Shown here: piece by piece, positions 18,583 through 25,620 of the stretch
Layout of the letters: every line of letters starts with the position of its first letter
How positions within the stretch are numbered: position 1 is the stretch's first letter
Assembly (NCBI GenBank): GCA_964468435.1
Contig: CAYXVE010000032.1
Coordinates: forward strand, 1 to 57,649
DNA length: 57,649 bases
Direction of reading: 5' to 3'
Source: JBCCTX01 sp964468435
GTDB lineage: Bacteria; Bacteroidota; Bacteroidia; J057
Translations under genes and position numbers: made by a program
The notes under the pieces: generated by a model
The model's input: the letters and a program-made list of their open reading frames with translations, nothing else
Told to the model about the DNA's origin: nothing
Database searches by the model: none

Positions 18583-18825
18583 TTAACCTCCGCTGACGGG
18601 AGGAATCAGGACAATTTCGTCGGAGGGTTTGATCGTCTGATCGGTTATAGCATAGTCACTATTTATAGCTACTTTGATACTTGCAAGATCTTCAATCTGT
18701 GGATATGTATCCTGGAGCGATTGAAGGAGATGCTGAACGGTATAAGGTTCATCGAGTAGATACTGTATCTTTTTACTACCCAGTATATCTCTGGCTATAC
18801 CAAATGCGATGATGGTAAACTCCAT
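18583..18825 (-). CDS. moaD: Molybdopterin synthase sulfur-carrier subunit
   Basis: This 80-residue ubiquitin-fold protein ends in the required Gly-Gly (PPVSGG), which is thiocarboxylated to carry sulfur to MoaE. The beta-grasp pattern is clear (MEFTIIAFGIARDILG at the start, EIVLIPPVSGG at the end). It lies 11 bp after the upstream lipoprotein gene and 3 bp before moaE, so the three are probably co-transcribed. Confidence 0.93.
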   Translation of the reverse strand: MEFTIIAFGIARDILGSKKIQYLLDEPYTVQHLLQSLQDTYPQIEDLASIKVAINSDYAITDQTIKPSDEIVLIPPVSGG

Positions 18826-18836
18826 GCTTTAACAGA

Positions 18837-20330
18837 TTAGTCGTTGACAATAAGTGCATTGGGATAAACGGCTATCTCCGTCTCCATACCCCGGATCACT
18901 TTGAGTGTCTGCAAATCTACAACATTATACTTTCCGGGTACACCCTCTGTACCTTCTATATAGTGATGTGGAGGATCTTCATTTCCGCTACCATTATTTT
19001 CACTAGATACATATAGAAGTCTCTTTGAGATACTGATGCTGATCCCATGCGGGCGATGTCCCAGGCGGTAAATATTGCCGATATTACTGAGTGTTTCGAT
19101 ATCGATGACAGATACACATCCTCTCATGCTACCTTGTTGTGAAAAATTTTCTTCATTGGCGCAGGCGACATAGAGACGGTGATCTACCGGATCGTAAGTC
19201 ATCAATCGGGGAAAATCTCCAGTGGGAATGTTAGCGATCAGTTCATCGTTTGCAGTATTGAATACTCGTACTTCATTTGTCTGATTGCAGGTAATGAAAA
19301 ACATGCTTTCATCTGGGGATAGTAAACAATGGTAAGGCTGATATGCCTTGGTTGCTTGTGGAATAGGAGCTTGCCGTGGGGCTATAGAAAACTTGTCGAT
19401 CTCAGCGAGGGATTGCTCACCAATTTGGTATTTGGCGTAATAATTTCCTTCATTAGCCACGACATATAGCAGGCTAAAATCGCTGGTAGTAGCCATTCCA
19501 TGGCCGAAGCTGAGTAATTCTCCACTACCTACTACCTGATCTACGATGGCCATGTTTTCTGCATCTAGCAGGGTCAGTTTCGGGCTCCCGGAGATTGCAT
19601 TCCAATGTGAGATAATAGCGCGTTGGCCATCTGGGCTTATTTCGATAAGTGCAGGATCTGATCCTACTTCGACTCGCCCTGCAAACTGATAATTATCTGT
19701 TCGATATTTTTCGACGATGCCACCCAGCAGCATGGTGACATAGAGGAATTGTCCATCAGGTGATAACTCAATGAAGTGTGGAGACTCATTGGAGTTGTCA
19801 TCCTGTCCCACGGGGATAAAACGCATCACCAGATTGCTTTCCAGGTCGGTTACTGCGATCAGGTCGCTTCCGGCGCATAATGAAAATACCTTGCCATTTG
19901 CAGTTTGTTCCTTTGCAGCCCAGGGGCGTAATCCGTCGCGATTCAAAGCCCCTTCATCGATCCAGTTTTGTATAATTTGTACATCTGATTTACTCAACAC
20001 CTCACCTCCAGGAGGCATCACCGGTTCAGCCCGTACACCCAGGTCGGGGTAAGTATTGACATGTTGAAACAGGTGAGACCATTGTGCATGGTAAGGTATG
20101 ATGACAGAGCCAAAGTCTGAACCTTCTAGGGTACTGGACCAGGTAGTAAGGTTCAGGTTTTCGGGAGCGTTATTTCCGGCATGGCATCCTGAGACAGCAC
20201 AATTGGTTTCAATAATTTGTGCAACAGGTTCAGGAAAGTCAGAGACAACTTCAACTGCCTCACTTTCACAGCTATAAAAGAATACTCCCACTATTCCAGC
20301 AAGGAAGCTTACCCTAATACTCATATTCAT
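18837..20330 (-). CDS. Lipoprotein with c-type-cytochrome-like motif and YVTN-type beta-propeller
   Basis: The 497-residue protein has a lipoprotein signal (GIVGVFFYSC). A small cytochrome-like domain follows with NCAVSGCHAG (a C-x4-CH heme motif, not the usual CxxCH) and VMPPGGEVLS, whose Met is a likely axial ligand. From about residue 140 the protein is built of propeller repeats such as ELSPDGQFLYVTMLLGG, EISPDGQRAIISHW and GISISISKRLLYVSS. Such proteins are found at the outer membrane or in the periplasm, and substrate and redox partner are unknown. It heads the operon with moaD-moaE, 11 bp apart. Confidence 0.75.
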   Translation of the reverse strand: MNMSIRVSFLAGIVGVFFYSCESEAVEVVSDFPEPVAQIIETNCAVSGCHAGNNAPENLNLTTWSSTLEGSDFGSVIIPYHAQWSHLFQHVNTYPDLGVRAEPVMPPGGEVLSKSDVQIIQNWIDEGALNRDGLRPWAAKEQTANGKVFSLCAGSDLIAVTDLESNLVMRFIPVGQDDNSNESPHFIELSPDGQFLYVTMLLGGIVEKYRTDNYQFAGRVEVGSDPALIEISPDGQRAIISHWNAISGSPKLTLLDAENMAIVDQVVGSGELLSFGHGMATTSDFSLLYVVANEGNYYAKYQIGEQSLAEIDKFSIAPRQAPIPQATKAYQPYHCLLSPDESMFFITCNQTNEVRVFNTANDELIANIPTGDFPRLMTYDPVDHRLYVACANEENFSQQGSMRGCVSVIDIETLSNIGNIYRLGHRPHGISISISKRLLYVSSENNGSGNEDPPHHYIEGTEGVPGKYNVVDLQTLKVIRGMETEIAVYPNALIVND

Positions 20331-20362
20331 GTATCTTCAATTTAAAATAACTAAAAATCCCT

Positions 20363-20370
20363 TACCTTTG
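20363..20370 (+). promoter_or_regulatory. Promoter -7 element candidate for the Gfo/Idh/MocA gene
   Basis: TACCTTTG fits the Bacteroidota TAnnTTTG box and lies 55 nt upstream of the start at 20426. An imperfect -33 (TTTA at 20341) is 18 nt upstream. Confidence 0.4.
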
Positions 20371-20425
20371 CTATGATAATAATTAATCACCCTGATAACG
20401 AATTGTTAAAATTACTGAGTCATAT

Positions 20426-21409
20426 ATGATCAAAATAGGTTTACTCGGCGCCGGCCACCTGGGAAAAATTCATCTAAAGCTCATCAAAGAGATCGAGCAG
20501 TATGAATTTGTCGGGTTTTATGACAGCGATCCCGAAACCAGCCGTAAAGTATCTGAAGAGTTTCAGGTGGCAGCATGGGATTCAGCTGAGGCCCTAATGG
20601 ATGCGGTAGATGCGGTTGATATCGTTACGCCTACCTTATCACATCATCACTATGCCAAACAAGCGCTAGAAAAGAGCAAACATATTTTTATTGAAAAACC
20701 ACTTACTAATACGGTAGATGAGGCCCGTGAGTTAAAGGACATGGTGGAGACTAGCGGACTCAAGGCGCAGGTAGGACATGTGGAGCGATTTAATCCAGCT
20801 TTTCTGGCAGTAGCGGACAGGGGACTTGAGCCCATGTTTATCGAAGGACACCGTTTGGCAAAATACAATCCCCGTGGTACGGATGTATCAGTTGTATTAG
20901 ATCTAATGATACACGATCTGGACGTAATTTTAAGTATGGTAAATTCGCCCATCAGTCACATTAGTGCTAGTGGTGTGGCAGTGATCAGTGAGACTCCAGA
21001 TATAGCTAATGCCCGTATTGAATTTGAGAACGGATGTGTAGCTAATTTGACTGCCAGCAGAATTTCAGTCAAGAATATGCGCAGACTTCGCATGTTTCAG
21101 AAAAACACGTATCTGGCTGTGGATTTTCTGGAAAAGAAGTCCGAGATATTCAATATCACAGAAGAGGATGGAGATGATGGCATGATGCGTTTTCCGCTGG
21201 ATTCTGGAACACAAACCAAATATCTAGTGTATGATCTGCCCGAGATTAAACCTGTGAATTCCATCAAGATGGAGTTGGAGGAGTTTGCTTCTTCGATATC
21301 ACACAATACACCAGTGCGAGTTTCTATCCATGACGGTTTTCGCGCGCTACGTGCGGCACATGAGATACTGGATAAGATCAAAGAACTGAAGACTAAAGTA
21401 AAACTTTGA
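20426..21409 (+). CDS. Gfo/Idh/MocA family oxidoreductase
   Basis: The 327-residue NAD(P)-dependent dehydrogenase begins with a Rossmann motif (IGLLGAGHLGKIHLKLI). It has the family EKP motif (FIEKPLTN, about residue 91), GHVERFNPAF, and the catalytic-region pattern VVLDLMIHDLDVIL, whose Asp and His match the family. Members oxidise or reduce sugars, inositols or biliverdin. In Bacteroidota this single-copy form often sits alone near housekeeping genes, and its substrate is not known. It is divergent from the propeller lipoprotein. Confidence 0.85.
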   Translation: MIKIGLLGAGHLGKIHLKLIKEIEQYEFVGFYDSDPETSRKVSEEFQVAAWDSAEALMDAVDAVDIVTPTLSHHHYAKQALEKSKHIFIEKPLTNTVDEARELKDMVETSGLKAQVGHVERFNPAFLAVADRGLEPMFIEGHRLAKYNPRGTDVSVVLDLMIHDLDVILSMVNSPISHISASGVAVISETPDIANARIEFENGCVANLTASRISVKNMRRLRMFQKNTYLAVDFLEKKSEIFNITEEDGDDGMMRFPLDSGTQTKYLVYDLPEIKPVNSIKMELEEFASSISHNTPVRVSIHDGFRALRAAHEILDKIKELKTKVKL

Positions 21410-21413
21410 TGGA

Positions 21414-21710
21414 TTACTCACGATAGATATATCCAGGTTCTATCCAATCTTGGCCTTTTAGCTTCATCTAAAAACCGTTATTTACTGGTATAATTCCCTG
21501 TTCGATAAGCCATAATGTACCGCGCTTAACAGGCATCCAAAGGCTAGTGATCAGATCCGGCTGATAGGTGGTTGCACTATATCGGTAATCCCATTTATTA
21601 TGTCCGGGATAAAATTCATCCAGATAACAAGGTTCGCTATGTGCGATAACAGGATTCATTTTACCTAGTAGATCCATGCAATACCGTTGAGAATCAATAG
21701 ACTGGAAACA
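21414..21710 (-). pseudogene. Remnant of a larger (membrane glycosyltransferase-like?) protein
   Basis: An open stretch of 69 codons (21468-21677) contains DLLGKMNPVIAH, FYPGHNKWDYRYS and QPDLITSLW, a combination I associate with the C-terminal soluble part of large integral-membrane glycosyltransferase-like proteins. The pattern seems to continue upstream of the only ATG (SQRYCMDLLGK), up to a TAG at 21711-21713. After the TAG at 21468-21470 the same frame stays open for 17 codons (MKLKGQDWIEPGYIYRE) to a TAA at 21414. This looks like a decayed gene rather than a 69-residue protein. The family identification is from memory and should be tested by a read-through search. Confidence 0.45.
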
Positions 21711-21802
21711 CTATATATCCTGATCAAATGAGACTTTGATATGACTGGTATAGATTAAAGTTATTCATGAACGCTTCAGGTAGTCATTCATTATGGCTAA
21801 TT

Positions 21803-22714
21803 TTACTTTCTGGGATGGTATAAGGTAAATACTTCTCTGAGATATTCCCGGTCCATGTGAAGATAGATTTCTGTCGTGGTAATGGATTCATGTCCCAGCA
21901 TATCCTGTACTGCTCTTAGATCTGCACCTCCTTCTATGAGATGTGTTGCAAAAGAATGTCTGAAGGTATGAGGACTAACTTTTTTGGTAATACCTGCTTT
22001 GCGGGCCAGTGATTTAATGAAGGTAAAAACAGAGACTCGGGAAATACTTTTTCCGTGTTTATTGAGAAATACGAAGGATTCATATCCTTCGGCGATGTTC
22101 ATATTATTTCGAACCTCTTCGAAATACTGTTCTAAGCTGTGAATAGCAGGCTCTCCTAGCGGAACCAGGCGTTCTTTATTTCCCTTACCCAGAACGCGCA
22201 TATATTTCTCATTTAGGTAGAGATAATTCATACGCAGGTCGATCAGTTCTGATACCCTAAGTCCCGAGCCATACAGGATTTCCAACATTGCGCGGTTGCG
22301 TATCTCATGGGGTTTACGCAGATTGATCTCATGGATCATGGCTTCAATATCTTCGATATCGAGTATTTCGGGGAGTTTGTGTCCAAATTTGGGGGTATCT
22401 ATCATGCTGCTACAATCATCTTCCCGCCAGCCTTCCAGGACAACAAAAGCGAAAAAGGATCTGATGGCGGATAGTGTTCTGGCTAATGATCGTTCACTGA
22501 GCAATCTGGTATCTACGAGCCACTCCATAAATTGCCGTATATCTTTAGGTTGTATATCTAGGGGCGAAAGAGCATGAAGATCAGATTTCGCAAACGTAGC
22601 AAACCGTTTTAAATCTCGCATGTAAGCTTCGAAGGTATGTTTTGAGAAATCCCTCTCGAGATGCAGATAGTACTGATATTCATGGAGCGCATCATCCCAA
22701 GTTATTTGATTCAT
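21803..22714 (-). CDS. xerD: Tyrosine recombinase, XerD-like
   Basis: The 303-residue site-specific recombinase normally resolves chromosome dimers at dif with XerC. It has the SAM-like N-terminal core-binding domain (about 5-90) and a catalytic domain with the full set: Arg in GSGLRVSELIDL, Lys in GKGNKERLVPL, HTFRHSFATHLIEGGADLRA (H-x2-R), GHESITTTEIYLH with the second His and the nucleophilic Tyr. Length and the absence of nearby mobile-element genes favour a housekeeping Xer protein over an integrase. It is divergent from aroQ. Confidence 0.9.
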   Translation of the reverse strand: MNQITWDDALHEYQYYLHLERDFSKHTFEAYMRDLKRFATFAKSDLHALSPLDIQPKDIRQFMEWLVDTRLLSERSLARTLSAIRSFFAFVVLEGWREDDCSSMIDTPKFGHKLPEILDIEDIEAMIHEINLRKPHEIRNRAMLEILYGSGLRVSELIDLRMNYLYLNEKYMRVLGKGNKERLVPLGEPAIHSLEQYFEEVRNNMNIAEGYESFVFLNKHGKSISRVSVFTFIKSLARKAGITKKVSPHTFRHSFATHLIEGGADLRAVQDMLGHESITTTEIYLHMDREYLREVFTLYHPRK

Positions 22715-22838
22715 CAGTTCAAAAATAAAATAGTTTACGTGATTCAGGATTAACTGAAACTATGTTAAATTACGCACCTTTCACCAGAGCAGAAAATGGA
22801 TATCCGGTTTTATCACATAGCACATAACATGTATTGAA

Positions 22839-23279
22839 ATGAATCGTCCAAGTAATAGCATCCTAATCATCAATGGCCCTAATTTGAACATGCTGGGTAG
22901 GCGTGAGCCACAACTATATGGATCTGAAACCTTTGAGGATACCTATGAAGGGTTAAAAAATCATTTTACAGCACTTAATCTCTTGTATTTTCAATCGAAT
23001 TACGAAGGAGCCATTATTGAGCGCTTACACCAGGTTCTGGAGGAGCAACTTTTGGGGTTAGTGGTGAATATGGGAGCTTTTACGCATTATAGTTATGCAA
23101 TCAGGGATGCTTTGGGTATGCTTACATGTCCAATTGTGGAGGTGCATATATCACATATTTTTGAGCGGGAGCTTTTTAGGCATCAATCAGTGACTGCACC
23201 TGTTTGCAGTGGGATGATATCCGGATTGGGAAGGCGAGGTTACTATCTAGCGATTGATTGGCTTATACAATCAGAGTGA
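22839..23279 (+). CDS. aroQ: 3-dehydroquinate dehydratase, type II
   Basis: AroQ dehydrates 3-dehydroquinate in the shikimate pathway and forms dodecamers. The 146-residue protein keeps the catalytic residues: NGPNLNMLGRREPQLYG (Asn, Arg, catalytic Tyr), VNMGAFTHYS (Asn and His), EVHISHIFERELFRHQS (His, Ile-Ser, two Arg). Several usually conserved neighbours differ: NPGAYTH reads NMGAFTH, and SNIHARE reads SHIFERE. It is probably active but somewhat divergent. Confidence 0.93.
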   Translation: MNRPSNSILIINGPNLNMLGRREPQLYGSETFEDTYEGLKNHFTALNLLYFQSNYEGAIIERLHQVLEEQLLGLVVNMGAFTHYSYAIRDALGMLTCPIVEVHISHIFERELFRHQSVTAPVCSGMISGLGRRGYYLAIDWLIQSE

Positions 23280-23345
23280 ATATTTATCGGGTGGAATAAA
23301 TTTTTAAAAGTATTTTTGTGAGGCAAAAATTGAAACAAAAAAATA

Positions 23346-23366
23346 GTCTCGACGTAATGTCGAGAC
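23346..23366. terminator. Perfect hairpin downstream of aroQ
   Basis: GTCTCGAC and GTCGAGAC form an 8-bp perfect stem with the 5-nt loop GTAAT, 66 bp after the aroQ stop. An A-run precedes it and only a weak T-rich tail (CGTTCTATT) follows. It may terminate aroQ or form the boundary of the repeat array. Confidence 0.45.
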
Positions 23367-23373
23367 CGTTCTA

Positions 23374-23588
23374 TTAAAAAACCAGGGGACTCTATCCCGT
23401 TGGGAGAATCAACCCCAGCCCTTGCTCTTAAAAACCAGGGGACTCAAACCCTTTGGGTGAATCAACCCCAGCCCTTGCTCTTAAAAACCAGGGGACTCCA
23501 TCCCATTGGGAGAATCTACCCTAGCCCTTGCTCTTAAAAACTGGGGGACTCAAACCTATCGGGTGAATCAACCCCAGCCCTTGCTCTT
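23374..23588. repeat. Four tandem 53-bp repeats with a covarying central hairpin
   Basis: Units begin with TTAAAAACC at 23374, 23428, 23481 and 23534 and end with CCCTTGCTC. Units 1 and 3 are most alike, as are 2 and 4, suggesting duplication of a dimer. The centre forms a hairpin that changes in step: TCCC-GTT-GGGA, ACCC-TTT-GGGT, TCCC-ATT-GGGA, ACCT-ATC-GGGT. Outer GGGG and CCCC arms can extend the stem. The units lie directly next to each other without unique spacers, so this is not a CRISPR array. Confidence 0.85.
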
Positions 23589-23894
23589 GTAATTCCGGAT
23601 TACCTTACCTGTTACATTTGTAAAGATAATAGCTACTTCCCCTTACACTAGACCACGGCGAATCAATGGTAATTTTTGAAGTAAGAATGGTATGCATGCA
23701 ATCCTAACCGGTAGGGAGATACTACTCTTACCCTTATTTATGGCCTGCAAGCATCCTTTTTGCTGCTATTTTATTGTGTGAAAGCTCGTATAATACGTAA
23801 GTGGTTTTGTTGTATAAGATGTATTAGGCAGGTTGTTAAAGTGTATAAGTAGCAGTCAATGAGAATATTATCCAGGGTTGAGCCATGTAATATT

Positions 23895-24025
23895 TAATTT
23901 TGTATAACAGGAATAATTAACCGCTATACAGTATACACATTACCATATTACTTTTCCTGAACAATATCCAGTATCTGATAATCCTGCTCACTCATCAAGA
24001 CTTGCAAATAGTCAAGTTTTTTTTT
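23895..24025 (+). ncRNA. Candidate small RNA bounded by a promoter box and a terminator
   Basis: TAATTTTG (23895-23902) matches TAnnTTTG. AAGACTTG (23997-24004) and CAAGTTTT (24013-24020) form a stem followed by a run of nine Ts (24017-24025), a good intrinsic terminator. The nearest upstream plus-strand gene, aroQ, ends about 720 bp earlier, so the terminator may end a transcript of about 115 nt starting near 23908, or a long aroQ 3' transcript crossing the repeats. No conserved RNA family is recognised. Confidence 0.3.
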
Positions 24026-24143
24026 AAATTAGAATGATACATCAATATTATAATTGATGTTGCAATCAGGAGATTAATTTTTTTAATTAATTGTAAATTG
24101 AGATAAATATTGATTCCAGTAGCTAAATGAAAAGTAAATATTT

Positions 24144-24854
24144 ATGGAGAGATTAAGTTCTGATTGGTTTATGGAGGGCTTGCAGGATTATGAATACAAA
24201 AAATATATTTTGCTAGCCTATTTACAGCATGTGAGCAAAGAGTTTGCAGAGGTTCGATTGTATCCATCTTTTTCTGAATTGATTCATCACTATCAAAATC
24301 TATCCCGTTTTAAAGACCAGAAACGCCAATTAGCTGAAAAATTTCCCAAGAAGATTGCTGAAGAGGATTTCAAACAGTTAAAATTGACTTACAAGCCCGA
24401 TATTCAGGATGACGATCAACTGCAGGAAATAGAATCTATCATAGAATATGCTATTCCCAACATCAAAGAACATCTGAAGGAAGGCAAAGAGATCTACGAA
24501 TATATTGATGAACAAATTAAGATAGAGCCTGTGGGAGTTACTCCGCTATATTTTCAGGAGGGGTATATTCTGTTGAGGGTAGAGCCGAGGAAGATGGTCA
24601 AGGCGTATGAATATCGGATCATATTTTTTGAGAATACAGATGCCAATTATCACGGAATTTCATTTGAGTATCTGGACTCATTCCGCCTGAGTATTGTCAA
24701 CACCTATGAAAATATTAAAGGGAAACTGATCAGTTCATCGAGAAAGTTACCCAATCCCGCAACCTGGCTGCTCTATGCAGTGAATCCGTTTCCAGAGGAA
24801 GCTGCTTTATTGCCAGTTGCCAAGAGGAAGTTGTTGTCTTTCCTGAAAAACTGA
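24144..24854 (+). CDS. Hypothetical protein, unknown function
   Basis: I do not recognise the family. The 236-residue protein has no signal peptide or transmembrane helix. It has a charged helical N-terminal half (residues 1-120, for example QDYEYKKYILLAYLQHVSKEF and DDDQLQEIESIIEYA) and a more beta-like second half (GVTPLYFQEGYILLRVEP, EYRIIFFENTDANYHGISFEYL), ending in a short basic helix (AKRKLLSFLKN). The start at 24144 is the first ATG of the frame. It stands alone after a long non-coding stretch. Confidence 0.65.
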   Translation: MERLSSDWFMEGLQDYEYKKYILLAYLQHVSKEFAEVRLYPSFSELIHHYQNLSRFKDQKRQLAEKFPKKIAEEDFKQLKLTYKPDIQDDDQLQEIESIIEYAIPNIKEHLKEGKEIYEYIDEQIKIEPVGVTPLYFQEGYILLRVEPRKMVKAYEYRIIFFENTDANYHGISFEYLDSFRLSIVNTYENIKGKLISSSRKLPNPATWLLYAVNPFPEEAALLPVAKRKLLSFLKN

Positions 24855-24881
24855 TACAGGATCAGCTGTAAAACAAAAAAA

Positions 24882-24907
24882 GAGGAAGTCTCGATTGCGA
24901 CTTCCTC
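24882..24907 (-). terminator. Intrinsic terminator after the outer-membrane protein gene
   Basis: GAGGAAGTC (24882-24890) and GACTTCCTC (24899-24907) form a perfect 9-bp stem. On the minus strand CTTTTTTTGTTTTA follows, a good terminator for the gene ending at 24930. The stem is nearly identical to that at 2789-2814. Confidence 0.8.
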
Positions 24908-24929
24908 CTATGCTGTCAGTACGTTGGCA

Positions 24930-25430
24930 CTAATTGAGAGGTACCAATATGCCTGCCGTGATGACGGCCTGATCAAAATCGCTTATCACAAATTTTAGCT
25001 CTCCAAATCCTGTCAGTTTATCATTTATCTGAAAGAGAGCTCCACCGCCGATATTCAGTCCTAATTCAGTATCTGAAGCATCAAAATCGACATTTGAAGA
25101 TCTTGGACCATCGTATTCGACACGAATAATGCCTATGTTAATACCTGCCAGGGGATAAAGTTCTACTGATTCGAAGTCAAAAACATAGTGCACATCACCA
25201 TCGATTGAAAAGTAGTTTGTATCAAAAGTTCCGTCGTCATCTGTAAAAAAATAGGTCAGGTTGGGAACAATTTTAAAGTTTTCATCAAGAGATATCCTAC
25301 CTCTAGCCTGAATACCTAGATTTTCAATTTCGGTGCCGAATGCTAATCCACCTCCAAGCTCAATTTGTGCATGGGAAAGGACCAAGCAAGTGGTCATAAA
25401 GTTTAGGGTGACAAACAGATGCTTTAACAT
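24930..25430 (-). CDS. Small outer-membrane beta-barrel-like protein
   Basis: The 166-residue protein has a signal peptide (LNFMTTCLVLSHAQ). Alternating hydrophobic and polar strands follow, with aromatic girdles (ISLDENFKIVPNLTYFF, DVHYVFDFESVELYPLAGINIGII, LGLNIGGGALFQI, LTGFGELKFVI), the pattern of an 8-stranded OmpX/OmpW-like barrel. It ends in the hydrophobic strand VITAGILVPLN rather than a canonical C-terminal Phe. Function unknown. It is monocistronic with terminator 24882-24907. Confidence 0.65.
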   Translation of the reverse strand: MLKHLFVTLNFMTTCLVLSHAQIELGGGLAFGTEIENLGIQARGRISLDENFKIVPNLTYFFTDDDGTFDTNYFSIDGDVHYVFDFESVELYPLAGINIGIIRVEYDGPRSSNVDFDASDTELGLNIGGGALFQINDKLTGFGELKFVISDFDQAVITAGILVPLN

Positions 25431-25620
25431 ATATTTAGTGTTAGGTTACGTAGATAAAGTATTTTGCTGCTATCAACAACGACCTATTATATTTTTCCCC
25501 ATCATATCTGTTCGCCACCTATGAACATTATTCTTCTAGATTTGATCAACAGCAGTATTTCTATAAAAAATTAATAAAAAGAGATCATATGATCAATTGT
25601 AATGAATCAATACAATACTT

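Larger units (their letters stand above)
23280..24143. other. Gene-free 864-bp region with repeats, hairpins and a terminator
   Basis: No protein-coding frame is convincing here and no tRNA or known riboswitch is recognised. In order it holds a perfect hairpin (23346-23366), four 53-bp repeats (23374-23588), about 300 bp of unremarkable AT-rich sequence, a promoter-like box (23895-23902), a strong terminator (23997-24025) and an inverted repeat ACATCAAT/ATTGATGT (24039-24060), 84 bp before the next start. Confidence 0.6.

Noticed and set aside
21803..22714. Phage or island integrase
   Set aside because: Length and motifs fit a housekeeping XerD, and there is no tRNA, attachment repeat or phage gene nearby.
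22720..22727. TATTTTTG box as xerD promoter
   Set aside because: It would place transcription at the start codon, and there is no TTTG element at the right distance.
23374..23588. Possible CRISPR array
   Set aside because: The 53-bp units follow each other without unique spacers, vary from one another, and no cas gene is in the window.
23589..23894. tRNA or riboswitch in the long gap
   Set aside because: No cloverleaf with a TTCGA-like T-loop or known riboswitch core could be found by eye, and only short palindromes such as TGCATGCA are present.
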